Shown here one piece after another: positions 16,954 through 25,035 of a stretch of 64,000 nt of DNA. The position numbers were made by a program, and so were the translations under genes. The notes beneath the pieces were generated by a model, which saw nothing but the letters and a program-made list of their open reading frames with translations, did no database searches and was not told where the DNA came from. The DNA comes from Paraburkholderia ginsengisoli NBRC 100965 (lineage in GTDB: Bacteria; Pseudomonadota; Gammaproteobacteria; Burkholderiales; Burkholderiaceae): the NCBI RefSeq assembly GCF_000739735.1, contig NZ_BBJF01000006.1, positions 124,001-188,000 of the forward strand, read 5' to 3'. How positions within the stretch are numbered: position 1 is the stretch's first letter; each line of letters begins with the position of its first letter.

Positions 16954-18241
16954 TGCGCACCTCGCCGCTCGCGTCGACCCGCCATTGCTGGATCGCGTTG
17001 TAGTGGTACTGCGAATTCAGCCCGCGCGCGGCCACCAGTTCGGCACGGGTCGGTTGCACGTAACCGGTCGAATCGGTCGCGCGCGACAGAATCGCGGCGG
17101 GGCCGCCATCCCAACGCCAATCGGCCTGAAAGCGCGTGAGCGCGCGATCGTGAATCGCGCCGTCCAGACGCGCGAGGCGCCACGTCGCGCCGCCGTCGGT
17201 CGACACCTCGACTTTGCGAACAGTGCCCCGCCCGGACCATGCCAGCCCGGTAATCGGGTAATAGCCGTGCGTGGTGAGCCGATGCCCCGGCGACGGCCGC
17301 GTGATGACCGACTTCGCATCCATCTCGAACGCGAACTGACGCGCGGTGCCATTCGCGAGCAGGCTGGTGTACTTCGAGGTTTCCTCGCGCGTTTGCAATG
17401 GCGCATCGACCACCTTCAGACGGCGCAGCCATTTCACATTCGTATTGCCCTCGAAGCCGGGCACGATCAGGCGTAACGGATAACCGTTTTCCGGCCGCAG
17501 ACGCTCGCCGTTTTGCGCGTACACGACGAGCGCCCGATCGAGTATCCGCTCGAGCGGCAAACTGCGCGTCATCACCGCGGCGTCGGCGCCTTCTGCGAGC
17601 AGCCAGCCACGCGTCGCATCGATCGGGGTCGACAGGCCGCCCACTTCTTCGAGCAACGTCGACAAGCGCACGCCGGTCCATTCGCAGCACGACAGCAGAC
17701 CATGCGTCAGTTGCACGGGCATGCCGCTCGGCCCGTTCCACTCGTTGCCGGTATTGCCCGAGCATTCGAGAAAATGGATGCGCGATTCGGACGGCAGACG
17801 CAGCAGGTCGTCCATCGTGAACAGCTTCGGCGTGCGCACCAGTCCGTGAATCGCCAGCCGATGCTGATCGGGATCGATGTCGGGCACGCCGCCATGGTGA
17901 CGTTCGTAGACCAACCCGTTCGGCGTGAGCGTGCCGTGCAGATCAGCAAGCGGTGTCATCGACGAAGCCGCGCCGGGCAACGGCCACGCCCGCGCGCTGC
18001 GACGCACGACGTTCGCTTCGCGCGGCGACGGCACGCCGTACGGATGCTCGAGTACCGGCGCGCCTGGCACGCGGCTCGACGGCGCGATGTCGAGCGGCTT
18101 GAGCAGTTCGGCGGCGGCGGCCGCGTGCGACGCAACGAGGCCGCCCGCGGCGAGACGCCCGAGCAGGCGGCGGCGAGTACGCGAGGGTGACGGCAACGAG
18201 GGCGATGACGGCGATTGCGGCGGCGGAGTGCGGGCGTTCAT
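16946..18241 (-). CDS. Periplasmic molybdopterin sulfite dehydrogenase (SoxC/SorA family)
   Basis: A 431-residue sulfite-oxidase-family enzyme oxidising sulfite to sulfate. A Tat-type leader (RTRRRLLGRLAAGG at 21-34) implies export in folded form with molybdenum cofactor bound. The Mo-ligating Cys is Cys160 in FLECSGNTGNEW, followed by a cofactor-binding region and the C-terminal Mo-co dimerisation domain (about 300-425, with VEVSTDGGATWRLARL). The next gene is a c-type cytochrome overlapping by eight bases. Placement between sulfonate genes and a monooxygenase suggests removal of toxic sulfite from desulfonation. Assignment to SoxC or SorA is not settled. Confidence 0.88.
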   Translation of the reverse strand: MNARTPPPQSPSSPSLPSPSRTRRRLLGRLAAGGLVASHAAAAAELLKPLDIAPSSRVPGAPVLEHPYGVPSPREANVVRRSARAWPLPGAASSMTPLADLHGTLTPNGLVYERHHGGVPDIDPDQHRLAIHGLVRTPKLFTMDDLLRLPSESRIHFLECSGNTGNEWNGPSGMPVQLTHGLLSCCEWTGVRLSTLLEEVGGLSTPIDATRGWLLAEGADAAVMTRSLPLERILDRALVVYAQNGERLRPENGYPLRLIVPGFEGNTNVKWLRRLKVVDAPLQTREETSKYTSLLANGTARQFAFEMDAKSVITRPSPGHRLTTHGYYPITGLAWSGRGTVRKVEVSTDGGATWRLARLDGAIHDRALTRFQADWRWDGGPAAILSRATDSTGYVQPTRAELVAARGLNSQYHYNAIQQWRVDASGEVRNA

Positions 18242-18408
18242 GATGGCGGCGGCGCGTCGTAGCGCTCGTGGGCTGATGGGCTGGCGGGCAGGGATCTCGT
18301 AAGCAAGCCTGTGATGCTAGCAACGGCGCGCGTGCCCGCCAAACGATCAATCCTGATATCGATCGCAGCGCCGCTGATGTGGCGGCGTCACGCCGGTATA
18401 CGCCCCGC

Positions 18409-19746
18409 TCAGCGCGCGCGATGCGCGGGCCGCCGCAGCCCCAGGTTCTCCCGCAACGTGCGCCCTTCGTACTCGCTGCGGAACAAACCGCGGCGGCGCA
18501 ACTCGGGCAGCACCAGTTCGACGAAATCGGTGAGGCCGTTCGGCAGCACCGGCGGCATCACGTTGAAACCGTCCGCGCCGTAGTTCACGAAGCGCTCTTC
18601 GAGTCGATCGACGATCTGCTCCGGCGTACCGACGAGTTGCCAGTGACCGCGCGCGCCGGCAACCCGCAAATACAGCTGACGTATCGTCAGATTCTCGCGG
18701 CGCGCCAATTCGATCGTCAACGACTGCCGGCTCTTGCTCGCATTCGTTTCGGGCAGTTCGGGAATCGGGCCGTCGAGCGGATAGTCCGACAGATCGAAAC
18801 CGCCCGTCAATCCCGATACCAGCGCGAGACCGACCTTCGGATCGACGAGCGACTGCAATTGTTCGAACTTCTCGTTCGCCTCGCTCTCGGTGCGTCCGAC
18901 AATCGGGAACACGCCCGGCATGATCTTCAGATCGTCCGGCTCGCGGCCATAGCCCCGCATGCGACCCTTCACGTCCGCGTAGAACGCGACCGCGTCCTCC
19001 AGCGTTTGCTGCGCGGTAAAGATCACCTCGGCGGTGCTGGCCGCCAGCTCCCTGCCCGCTTCCGACGACCCCGCCTGCACGACCACCGGATGCCCTTGCG
19101 GAGAACGCGCGACGTTCAGCGGCCCCTTCACCTGAAAGAAGCGGCCCTTGTGTTCGAGTACATGCCGTTTGTGCGGATCGAAGAAACGCCCGTTGGCTTT
19201 GTCGCGAACAAACGCGTCGTCTTCCCAACTGTCCCAAAGTCCCTGTGTGACCTGCGCGAATTCGGTCGCGCGCTCATAACGCTCGGCGTGATCGAAATGT
19301 TTGTCGCGATTGAAGTTCTTCGCCTCATGTTCGCTCGACGACGTGACCAGATTCCAGCCCGCGCGTCCGCCGCTGATGTGATCGAGCGACGCGAATTTGC
19401 GCGCGATGTGATACGGCTCGTTGAAGCTCGTCGATGCCGTGCCGACCAGGCCGATGCGCCCGGTCACCGCCGCCAGCGCCGACAGCAGCGTGATCGGTTC
19501 GAACTGCGCGACATAGCTATGCGCGGTGCGGCTCAGAAAATCGACGTTGTCGCCGCGCGTGCCCACGCCATCGGCGAGAAACACCAGATCGAACTTCGCC
19601 GCTTCGGCCGCCTGGGCAAGCTGCACGTAATGGCGGAAATCGACGCCGGCATCGGCCTGCGCCTCGGGATGCCGCCATGCCGCAATGTGATGCCCCGACG
19701 GATAAAGAAAGGCGCCGAGGCGCAAATGCCCGTTACGTCTGCTCAT
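18409..19746 (-). CDS. LLM-class flavin-dependent monooxygenase (NtaA/SnaA/DszA family)
   Basis: A 445-residue reduced-FMN-dependent monooxygenase. Family marks are GWNLVTSSSEHEAKNF near residue 130, FDHAERYERATEF near 150, and PVVVQAGSSEAGRELAAS near 222, which places it in the NtaA/SnaA/DszA branch rather than SsuD. Members include DszA (dibenzothiophene sulfone monooxygenase) and nitrilotriacetate and pristinamycin enzymes. It needs a separate flavin reductase, which is not seen in this window. It is divergent from a DszC/SfnB-like gene across a gap with a 28-bp palindrome. The substrate is inferred to be an organosulfur compound. Confidence 0.88.
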   Translation of the reverse strand: MSRRNGHLRLGAFLYPSGHHIAAWRHPEAQADAGVDFRHYVQLAQAAEAAKFDLVFLADGVGTRGDNVDFLSRTAHSYVAQFEPITLLSALAAVTGRIGLVGTASTSFNEPYHIARKFASLDHISGGRAGWNLVTSSSEHEAKNFNRDKHFDHAERYERATEFAQVTQGLWDSWEDDAFVRDKANGRFFDPHKRHVLEHKGRFFQVKGPLNVARSPQGHPVVVQAGSSEAGRELAASTAEVIFTAQQTLEDAVAFYADVKGRMRGYGREPDDLKIMPGVFPIVGRTESEANEKFEQLQSLVDPKVGLALVSGLTGGFDLSDYPLDGPIPELPETNASKSRQSLTIELARRENLTIRQLYLRVAGARGHWQLVGTPEQIVDRLEERFVNYGADGFNVMPPVLPNGLTDFVELVLPELRRRGLFRSEYEGRTLRENLGLRRPAHRAR

Positions 19747-19869
19747 GAAGGTCCGCGATGAAGGATTGACGACAGATTCGTGCGGCTGCGCACGCGAGCG
19801 ATGATCGATCAGGTGATCGGGATAGCTAAGGAGTCGACGGTAACGGCGCGCGTGGCGAATGGCAACGAA

Positions 19870-19897
19870 GCGAAACTCATAACGTTATGAGCTTCGC
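19870..19897. promoter_or_regulatory. 28-bp near-perfect palindrome, candidate divergent operator
   Basis: The core 16 bases CTCATAACGTTATGAG form a perfect palindrome; a single mismatched pair and a further five matched bases (GCGAA/TTCGC) extend it to 28 bp. It lies in the 327-bp gap between the divergent DszA-like and DszC-like genes. Apart from this palindrome I see no other strong structure in that gap. Confidence 0.6.
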
Positions 19898-20073
19898 CGC
19901 GCCGAATGGATTGCAGCATGAATCAGCTAAGGAAAGCAATTATTGTTGGTTGTCCGTCTCCGTCTCCTTCAGATAGTTTTCGACGTTTCAGACAACTCGA
20001 CGCAGCGCGTCACGCTTTCATGCGCGCCGTCGCTGCTCGATACGATCCCGCGCGGATCGCTCCGGAGTTCTCC

Positions 20074-21312
20074 ATGCCCACTCAAACGTCGAACGCCGCG
20101 TTCGCCGATCCCGCGCTGCCTGTGCGTCGTTCGAGCAAGCCGGCTCATGTCATCACGTCCGACGCCGAAGCCATTGCCATCGCACGGCAGCTCGCCGGCC
20201 GCTTCGCCGTCGATGCGGCGCGTCGCGATCGCGACCGCAGCTTGCCGCACGAAGAACTCGACGCCGCGTCGAGCGCCGGCCTGTGGGCGATGACCGTGCC
20301 CAAGGCTTACGGCGGCCCACAGGTTTCGTATGTGACGGTGGGGCGCGTGTTCGCGATCCTCGCCGCTGCGGACCCGTCGATTGCGCAAATCCAGCAGAAT
20401 CACAACAGCGCCGTATTCTGGCTGTGGAAAACAGGCACCGAGCAGCAGCGCGCGTTCTTCCTCGGCGAGATTCTGCGCGGCGCGCGCTTCGGCAACGCCA
20501 ACGTCGATGTGGGCGGCCGACCACCGACCGGCTCGGCCATGCCCATCGCGGCCGACGACGACGGCTTCCGACTGTCCGGCCGCAAGCTTTATTCAACCGG
20601 CGCGTTGTTTGCGGACTACGTCTCGACCATCGGCCACGACACGCAAGCGCGCCGCGTGGTCGCGATCGTGCCCGCCGGTCATCCCGGCATGAAGATCGTC
20701 GACGACTGGGACAGCTTCGGCCAGAAAACCACCGCGAGCGGCACGGTGATCTTCGACAACGTGTGGGTCCCCGCGCTGAACGTGTTGCCGATCTATCGCA
20801 GCTATGAAGAGTGGCCGCAAAACGCAATTTCGCAGATCAGTCACGTCGGCATCGACGCGGGCATCGCGCGCGGCGCGATCGACGCGACGATCGCGTTCAT
20901 CCGGCAACGTGACGCGGATGCCGCGCCCTCCATCACGCCGCTCGGCGCCGACCCGTATGTGATCTACCAGCTCGGCGAACTGAAAACGCGCCTGCACGCG
21001 GCCGAAGCGATGATGGATCGGGCGGGCCACGCGATCGACACCTGCCTCGCCGACCCGCGCGCGGACACCATTGCGGAGGCGTCGATCGCAGTGGCCGAAG
21101 CCAAGGCATTGACGACCGAAATCGCGATCGACGCCAGCAACAAGCTGTTCGAGTTGGCCGGTACGCGCTCCACGCATCCGTCGTTCAATCTCGACCGGTA
21201 TTGGCGCAACGCGCGCGTGCACACGCTGCACGATGCCGCGCGCTGGAAATACGCGGCGGTCGGCAACTTCTATCTGAACGGCGAGCGGCCTCCAACCAGC
21301 GGACAAACCTGA
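20074..21312 (+). CDS. DszC/SfnB-type acyl-CoA-dehydrogenase-like flavin monooxygenase
   Basis: A 412-residue member of the acyl-CoA dehydrogenase fold subgroup that includes SfnB and DszC, reduced-flavin enzymes of sulfur acquisition. The flavin-binding middle region has GRKLYSTGALFADYVSTIG (about 167-185) and a C-terminal helical bundle ending in DRYWRNARVHTLHD, where dehydrogenases would carry a catalytic Glu. The ATG has CCGGAG upstream; a longer in-frame leader is not conserved-looking. It starts a plus-strand run with a sulfonate-type binding protein, a second monooxygenase and a DszB-like desulfinase. Confidence 0.87.
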   Translation: MPTQTSNAAFADPALPVRRSSKPAHVITSDAEAIAIARQLAGRFAVDAARRDRDRSLPHEELDAASSAGLWAMTVPKAYGGPQVSYVTVGRVFAILAAADPSIAQIQQNHNSAVFWLWKTGTEQQRAFFLGEILRGARFGNANVDVGGRPPTGSAMPIAADDDGFRLSGRKLYSTGALFADYVSTIGHDTQARRVVAIVPAGHPGMKIVDDWDSFGQKTTASGTVIFDNVWVPALNVLPIYRSYEEWPQNAISQISHVGIDAGIARGAIDATIAFIRQRDADAAPSITPLGADPYVIYQLGELKTRLHAAEAMMDRAGHAIDTCLADPRADTIAEASIAVAEAKALTTEIAIDASNKLFELAGTRSTHPSFNLDRYWRNARVHTLHDAARWKYAAVGNFYLNGERPPTSGQT

Positions 21313-21431
21313 ACGGTCGTCAGCGCGCGCCTCTGGCGGGCGCGCGCCCCCGGGCTTCTGCCGTCTGTCGCTTGTTAGCGGTGCGTACATCCACGCCTTC
21401 ACTATCCCCTCACCCTTCAGGAGATGCCTGC

Positions 21432-22385
21432 ATGCCAGGACGTCGACAATTTCTTGCCGCCGGCGCGGCGGCACTCGCGGGCGCGGCCTTCGCCACCTCG
21501 ACGCGCCGCGCGTGGGCGGCGACGCCCGACACGATCAGCCTCGGCTTTCAGAAGACCGGTATTCCGCTCGTCGCGCGCCAACTCAAGGTATTCGAAAAGC
21601 GCTTCGAGCCGCGCGGCATTCGCGTCAAATGGATCGAATTCCCTTCCGGCCTGACGCTGTTGCAGGCGCTCGATATGGGCGTGATCGCATTCGGCAACTC
21701 CGGCAATGTCGGTTGTATTTTCCTGCAGGCGTCGGGCGGCCACGTCAACTACATCGCCGCGCAACCGACAGGCCCGAAAAGCGAAGGCATTCTGGTCAAG
21801 GCGGACTCCAACATCCATACGCTCGCCGATCTGCGCGGCAAGAAAGTGGGCTATGCGAAGGGCTCCAGTTCGCACGACCTGATCGCCGCCGCGCTGGAAA
21901 AGGCCGGCGTGAAATTATCGGAGATAGAAACCTTCTCGCTCGGCGCGGCGGATGCCGCGTTCGCGTACGAAGGCGGCAACATCGACGCGTGGGTGATCTG
22001 GGACCCCTACTTCACGCTTGCGCAGAAACACACGCCATCGCGCGTACTGGCCTATAGCGGCGAAGTCCACACGAGCGCCGGATTTCTGCTGGCTAACAGC
22101 ACGTTTGCAGCCGCGCATCCTGATCTCGTCAACGAATACATCGAAGGATCGAAGCAGGCAGCGGAGTGGGCCAAAGCGCATCCGGCGGACGTGACCGATG
22201 TGCTCTGCGCCGCCACCGGCATTGCGCCCGACGTGATGGCGGCAGTGAATCGCAACGCGAGCTTCGACGTGACCGCGCTGAACGCACGTCTGCTCGACAA
22301 CCAGCAAGCGACGGCGGATCGTCTGTTCGCACTCGGGCTGATTCCGAAGAAGGTCGACGTGCGCGATATCGTGTGGAAAGCGTAG
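21432..22385 (+). CDS. Orphan sulfonate-type ABC substrate-binding protein
   Basis: A 317-residue periplasmic binding protein of SsuA type. The leader MPGRRQFLAAGAAALAGAAF is followed by a second Arg pair and AWAAT cleavage near residue 30. The mature start (ISLGFQKTGIPLVARQLKVF) and GNSGNVGCIF resemble aliphatic-sulfonate-binding proteins. An AGGAG site precedes the ATG. No permease or ATPase of matching type is adjacent, so it may borrow one of the two SsuBC-type systems in this window. Its neighbours are organosulfur oxygenases. Confidence 0.87.
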   Translation: MPGRRQFLAAGAAALAGAAFATSTRRAWAATPDTISLGFQKTGIPLVARQLKVFEKRFEPRGIRVKWIEFPSGLTLLQALDMGVIAFGNSGNVGCIFLQASGGHVNYIAAQPTGPKSEGILVKADSNIHTLADLRGKKVGYAKGSSSHDLIAAALEKAGVKLSEIETFSLGAADAAFAYEGGNIDAWVIWDPYFTLAQKHTPSRVLAYSGEVHTSAGFLLANSTFAAAHPDLVNEYIEGSKQAAEWAKAHPADVTDVLCAATGIAPDVMAAVNRNASFDVTALNARLLDNQQATADRLFALGLIPKKVDVRDIVWKA

Positions 22386-22392
22386 TCCGGAA

Positions 22393-22410
22393 TCCACGTT
22401 CAAACGTGGA
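22393..22410. promoter_or_regulatory. 18-bp palindrome TCCACGTT-CA-AACGTGGA
   Basis: Two perfect 8-bp arms separated by CA start eight bases after the binding-protein stop codon and about 215 bp before the next start. The two-base spacer is too tight for a stable RNA hairpin loop, so a protein-binding site is more likely than a terminator. Confidence 0.45.
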
Positions 22411-22625
22411 AACAGGCCGCTAGAACAGCACTTTCACGCACAGCCTGGCACATCAGATAAAAAGCAGATTTCGTTGTTTGGAGTCCGAACAACGCCGTGC
22501 TTTACTGTTTGCACTCGAGTTCCGTCACGGCGCCGCACGCGTCTTTCGTGTTCGCTCCCGACACGGTGCCGGCCCGCTTCGCGAACCACACGTACGTTTC
22601 TACTTGCATGGCAAGGACATTCACT

Positions 22626-23846
22626 GTGCCCGAATCAATCGCTACTCCACCATTGCGCGCAGCGGCGCCCCATGCCGACGCTGCGCGCGATGCGTCGCCT
22701 TTCGTTCCCGTGCGCTCGCCTGCCACCTTTACCGACAGCCCCGTCTCACGCGCGTTCGAACAGCCGTTGCTGCTCGGCCTGTTCCTGCCGATTCAGGCGG
22801 GCGGCTGGAGCGCATCCACGTTGCCGCGCACGACAGACTGGAACTTCGACTACAACCTCGATCTCGTGCAGAAGGCCGAGGCGTTCGGCTTCGATCTGGT
22901 GTTCGCGCTGTCGCAATGGTTGCCGAAAGGCGGCTATGGCGGCGTATTCAATGGCGAAGCGCTCGATTCGTTCATGTCGCTTGCGGCGATGACCGCGCGC
23001 ACCGAACGCATCATCCTCGTCGCCACGAGTCATGTGTTGTATGGGCCGTGGCATCCGCTGCATTTCGCCAAATTCACGGCGACACTCGATCACATCTCGA
23101 AGGGACGCTGGGGCATCAACGTCGTCACCGGTCATCGCGCAATCGAACACGAGATGTTCGGTTGGCATCGGATCGATCACGACCGGCGCTATCAACTGGC
23201 CGCCGAATTTCTCGACGCCGTCCAGCAACTGTGGACACAGCCGGATAACTTCAGCTTCGCTCCCGAACTGTCGAGCTGGAAACTGGACAAGGCCTTCGTC
23301 ACGCCGAAGCCGCGCTATGGCCGCCCGCTGCTCGTCAACGCGACCGGTTCGGACGCGGGCATCGACTTCGCCGCGCGCTATTCGGACGTGGTGTTCATCA
23401 CGAGTCCGGCGGGTTCGGAGATCGAAGCCGCGCTCGCCGCGCTGCCCGCGCACACCGCTCGCGTGAAAGCCGCAGCCGCGGCGCACGGCCGCAAGATTCG
23501 CACGCTGCTCAATCCGATGGTGATCTGCCGCGAAACGCCCGCCGAAGCGCGCGCGTATCACGACGCGATCGTCGCGCACGGCGATGAAGGCAGTTTCCAT
23601 CGCTTCGACAGCGACGCGCACGCATGGCGCGGCGGTGCGGAACAGCGCAATTCGGCGGCGTCGCGCGCGGTGGGCGGCAACGTTTCGATTGTCGGCTCGC
23701 CGCAGCAGATCGCCGATTACATCGTGCGCCTGCATCGGGCCGGCGTCGACGGCGTGCAGCTGAGCTTCTTCGATTTCAAGCCCGACCTTGAATTCTTCGG
23801 CGAGCGCGTGCTGCCGTTGTTGCGCGAAGCCGGCCTGCGCTATTGA
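22626..23846 (+). CDS. LLM-class flavin-dependent monooxygenase (SsuD/SfnG-like)
   Basis: A roughly 406-residue FMNH2-dependent monooxygenase. TDWNFDYNLDLVQKAEAFGF and the FALSQW region resemble SfnG/SsuD-type enzymes, which cleave carbon-sulfur bonds in sulfones or sulfonates. RWGINVVTGHRAIEHEMFG and RPLLVNATGSDAGIDFAARY are the usual flavin- and phosphate-binding blocks. Start choice is uncertain: this GTG has AAGGAC upstream, an ATG six codons earlier does not, and the first 40-45 residues look unconserved. It sits between a sulfonate-binding protein and a DszB-like desulfinase. Confidence 0.85.
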   Translation: MPESIATPPLRAAAPHADAARDASPFVPVRSPATFTDSPVSRAFEQPLLLGLFLPIQAGGWSASTLPRTTDWNFDYNLDLVQKAEAFGFDLVFALSQWLPKGGYGGVFNGEALDSFMSLAAMTARTERIILVATSHVLYGPWHPLHFAKFTATLDHISKGRWGINVVTGHRAIEHEMFGWHRIDHDRRYQLAAEFLDAVQQLWTQPDNFSFAPELSSWKLDKAFVTPKPRYGRPLLVNATGSDAGIDFAARYSDVVFITSPAGSEIEAALAALPAHTARVKAAAAAHGRKIRTLLNPMVICRETPAEARAYHDAIVAHGDEGSFHRFDSDAHAWRGGAEQRNSAASRAVGGNVSIVGSPQQIADYIVRLHRAGVDGVQLSFFDFKPDLEFFGERVLPLLREAGLRY

Positions 23847-23860
23847 CCTTGCGCTATTGA
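23836..23860 (+). repeat. Tandem duplication of TGCGCTATTGA at a stop codon
   Basis: An 11-base word containing the monooxygenase stop codon is repeated with a 14-base period directly downstream. It looks like a small slippage event and has no obvious effect on the protein. Confidence 0.7.
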
Positions 23861-23934
23861 TCGCAACCCGCGCCGCGTTCGACGAACGCGGCCGCCATCA
23901 ATCGACGTTCCAACCCACTTCGCAGGTGATCCGC

Positions 23935-24996
23935 ATGAGCCGAATCTGGTACACGCGTTGCCCGGCCCCGACACCGTTCGGCATCGCGGCACAAAAAGGC
24001 TGGCTGCAACAGGAGTTCGCCGCCGATGGCATCGACGTCAAGGCATTGCAGGATGCCGATGACGTGCTGATCCGCCGTTCGCATTTCACGCACAGCCAGC
24101 CGTGGTCATTTCGACAGGGCGGCAATATTCCGCCGCTGTGGGCGCGAGCGCAAGGCAGCGACACGCGGTTGATCGGCCTGAGTTGGGTCGACGAATTCCA
24201 GGCGTTGATTACGCTCGACCGGCAACTCGACGCCACGCCGCACGCGCTCGCGGGACGCCGCTTCGGATTTCCGCGCAGCACCCGCGCGAGCGTGGTCGAT
24301 TTTCATCGTGCCACCGCGCTGCGCGGATTTTCGTCGCTACTCAACGCGATTGGCGTGCAGTTCGAAGACATCGATCTGGTCGAACTGCCGCACACGCCGC
24401 GCGGACTCGAAGACGCGAAGCCCGCTGCCGATGCGTCGCTCGGCGAGTGGCTCGACGCACAACGTTCGCACGAGTTCGCCCGCGAAGCCGAGGCGCTGCT
24501 GCGCGGCGAGGCCGACGTCGTGTTCGTCAAGGGCGCGACCGGCCTCGACATTGCGAATCTGCTCGGCGCGAAAATTCTGGTCGAGATCGGCGCGCAACCG
24601 AATCGCGTGCTGCACGCGAACAACGGCACGCCGCGCCCATTGACCGTCGACGCGCAACTGTTGCGCGAACGTCCCGATCTGGTCGAACGCGTGCTGGTCC
24701 GCACGCTCGACGCCGGCGACTGGGCCAGCGCGCACGCTACCGAAGTCGCGAGTTATGTCGGCCGCGAAGTGCGCAGCGCCGAGCATTGGGTCGAACGCGC
24801 GTACCCGGGCGGCCTGCACCGGCAATTGACGATGGGCCTCGATCCGCAAGCGCTCGCCGCGCTCGCCGACTTCAAGCGGTTCCTGTTCAAGTGGGGTTTC
24901 ATCGCGACGGATTTCGATTTCGACGCGTGGGTCGATCCGGCGCCGCTCGCCGCCGCGCTCGAACGACGCAACGCGCACGTTGCATCGAGTGCCTGA
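23935..24996 (+). CDS. DszB-like sulfinate desulfinase
   Basis: A 353-residue protein with a periplasmic-binding-protein-like fold but no signal peptide, as in DszB, the 2'-hydroxybiphenyl-2-sulfinate desulfinase of the 4S pathway. From memory of the Rhodococcus enzyme, its catalytic Cys27, His60 and Arg70 correspond here to Cys9 (YTRCPAP), His50 (HFTHSQPW) and Arg60 (FRQGGNIPP), with the same His-to-Arg spacing and the following GGxIPPL motif. It would release sulfite from a sulfinate in the cytoplasm. Neighbours include DszA-like and DszC-like oxygenases, giving all three 4S enzyme types in one locus. The natural substrate is unknown and need not be dibenzothiophene. SBP-like annotation is the alternative. 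Confidence 0.8.
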   Translation: MSRIWYTRCPAPTPFGIAAQKGWLQQEFAADGIDVKALQDADDVLIRRSHFTHSQPWSFRQGGNIPPLWARAQGSDTRLIGLSWVDEFQALITLDRQLDATPHALAGRRFGFPRSTRASVVDFHRATALRGFSSLLNAIGVQFEDIDLVELPHTPRGLEDAKPAADASLGEWLDAQRSHEFAREAEALLRGEADVVFVKGATGLDIANLLGAKILVEIGAQPNRVLHANNGTPRPLTVDAQLLRERPDLVERVLVRTLDAGDWASAHATEVASYVGREVRSAEHWVERAYPGGLHRQLTMGLDPQALAALADFKRFLFKWGFIATDFDFDAWVDPAPLAAALERRNAHVASSA

Positions 24997-25035
24997 ATCA
25001 AGCCGCTTCCCTCTTCTCTTCTTCGATAACAAAAG

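Noticed and set aside
18409..24996. A complete dibenzothiophene 4S pathway
   Set aside because: Enzyme types match, but a flavin reductase is missing, dedicated importers are present, and substrate cannot be read from sequence. I keep it as dsz-like only.
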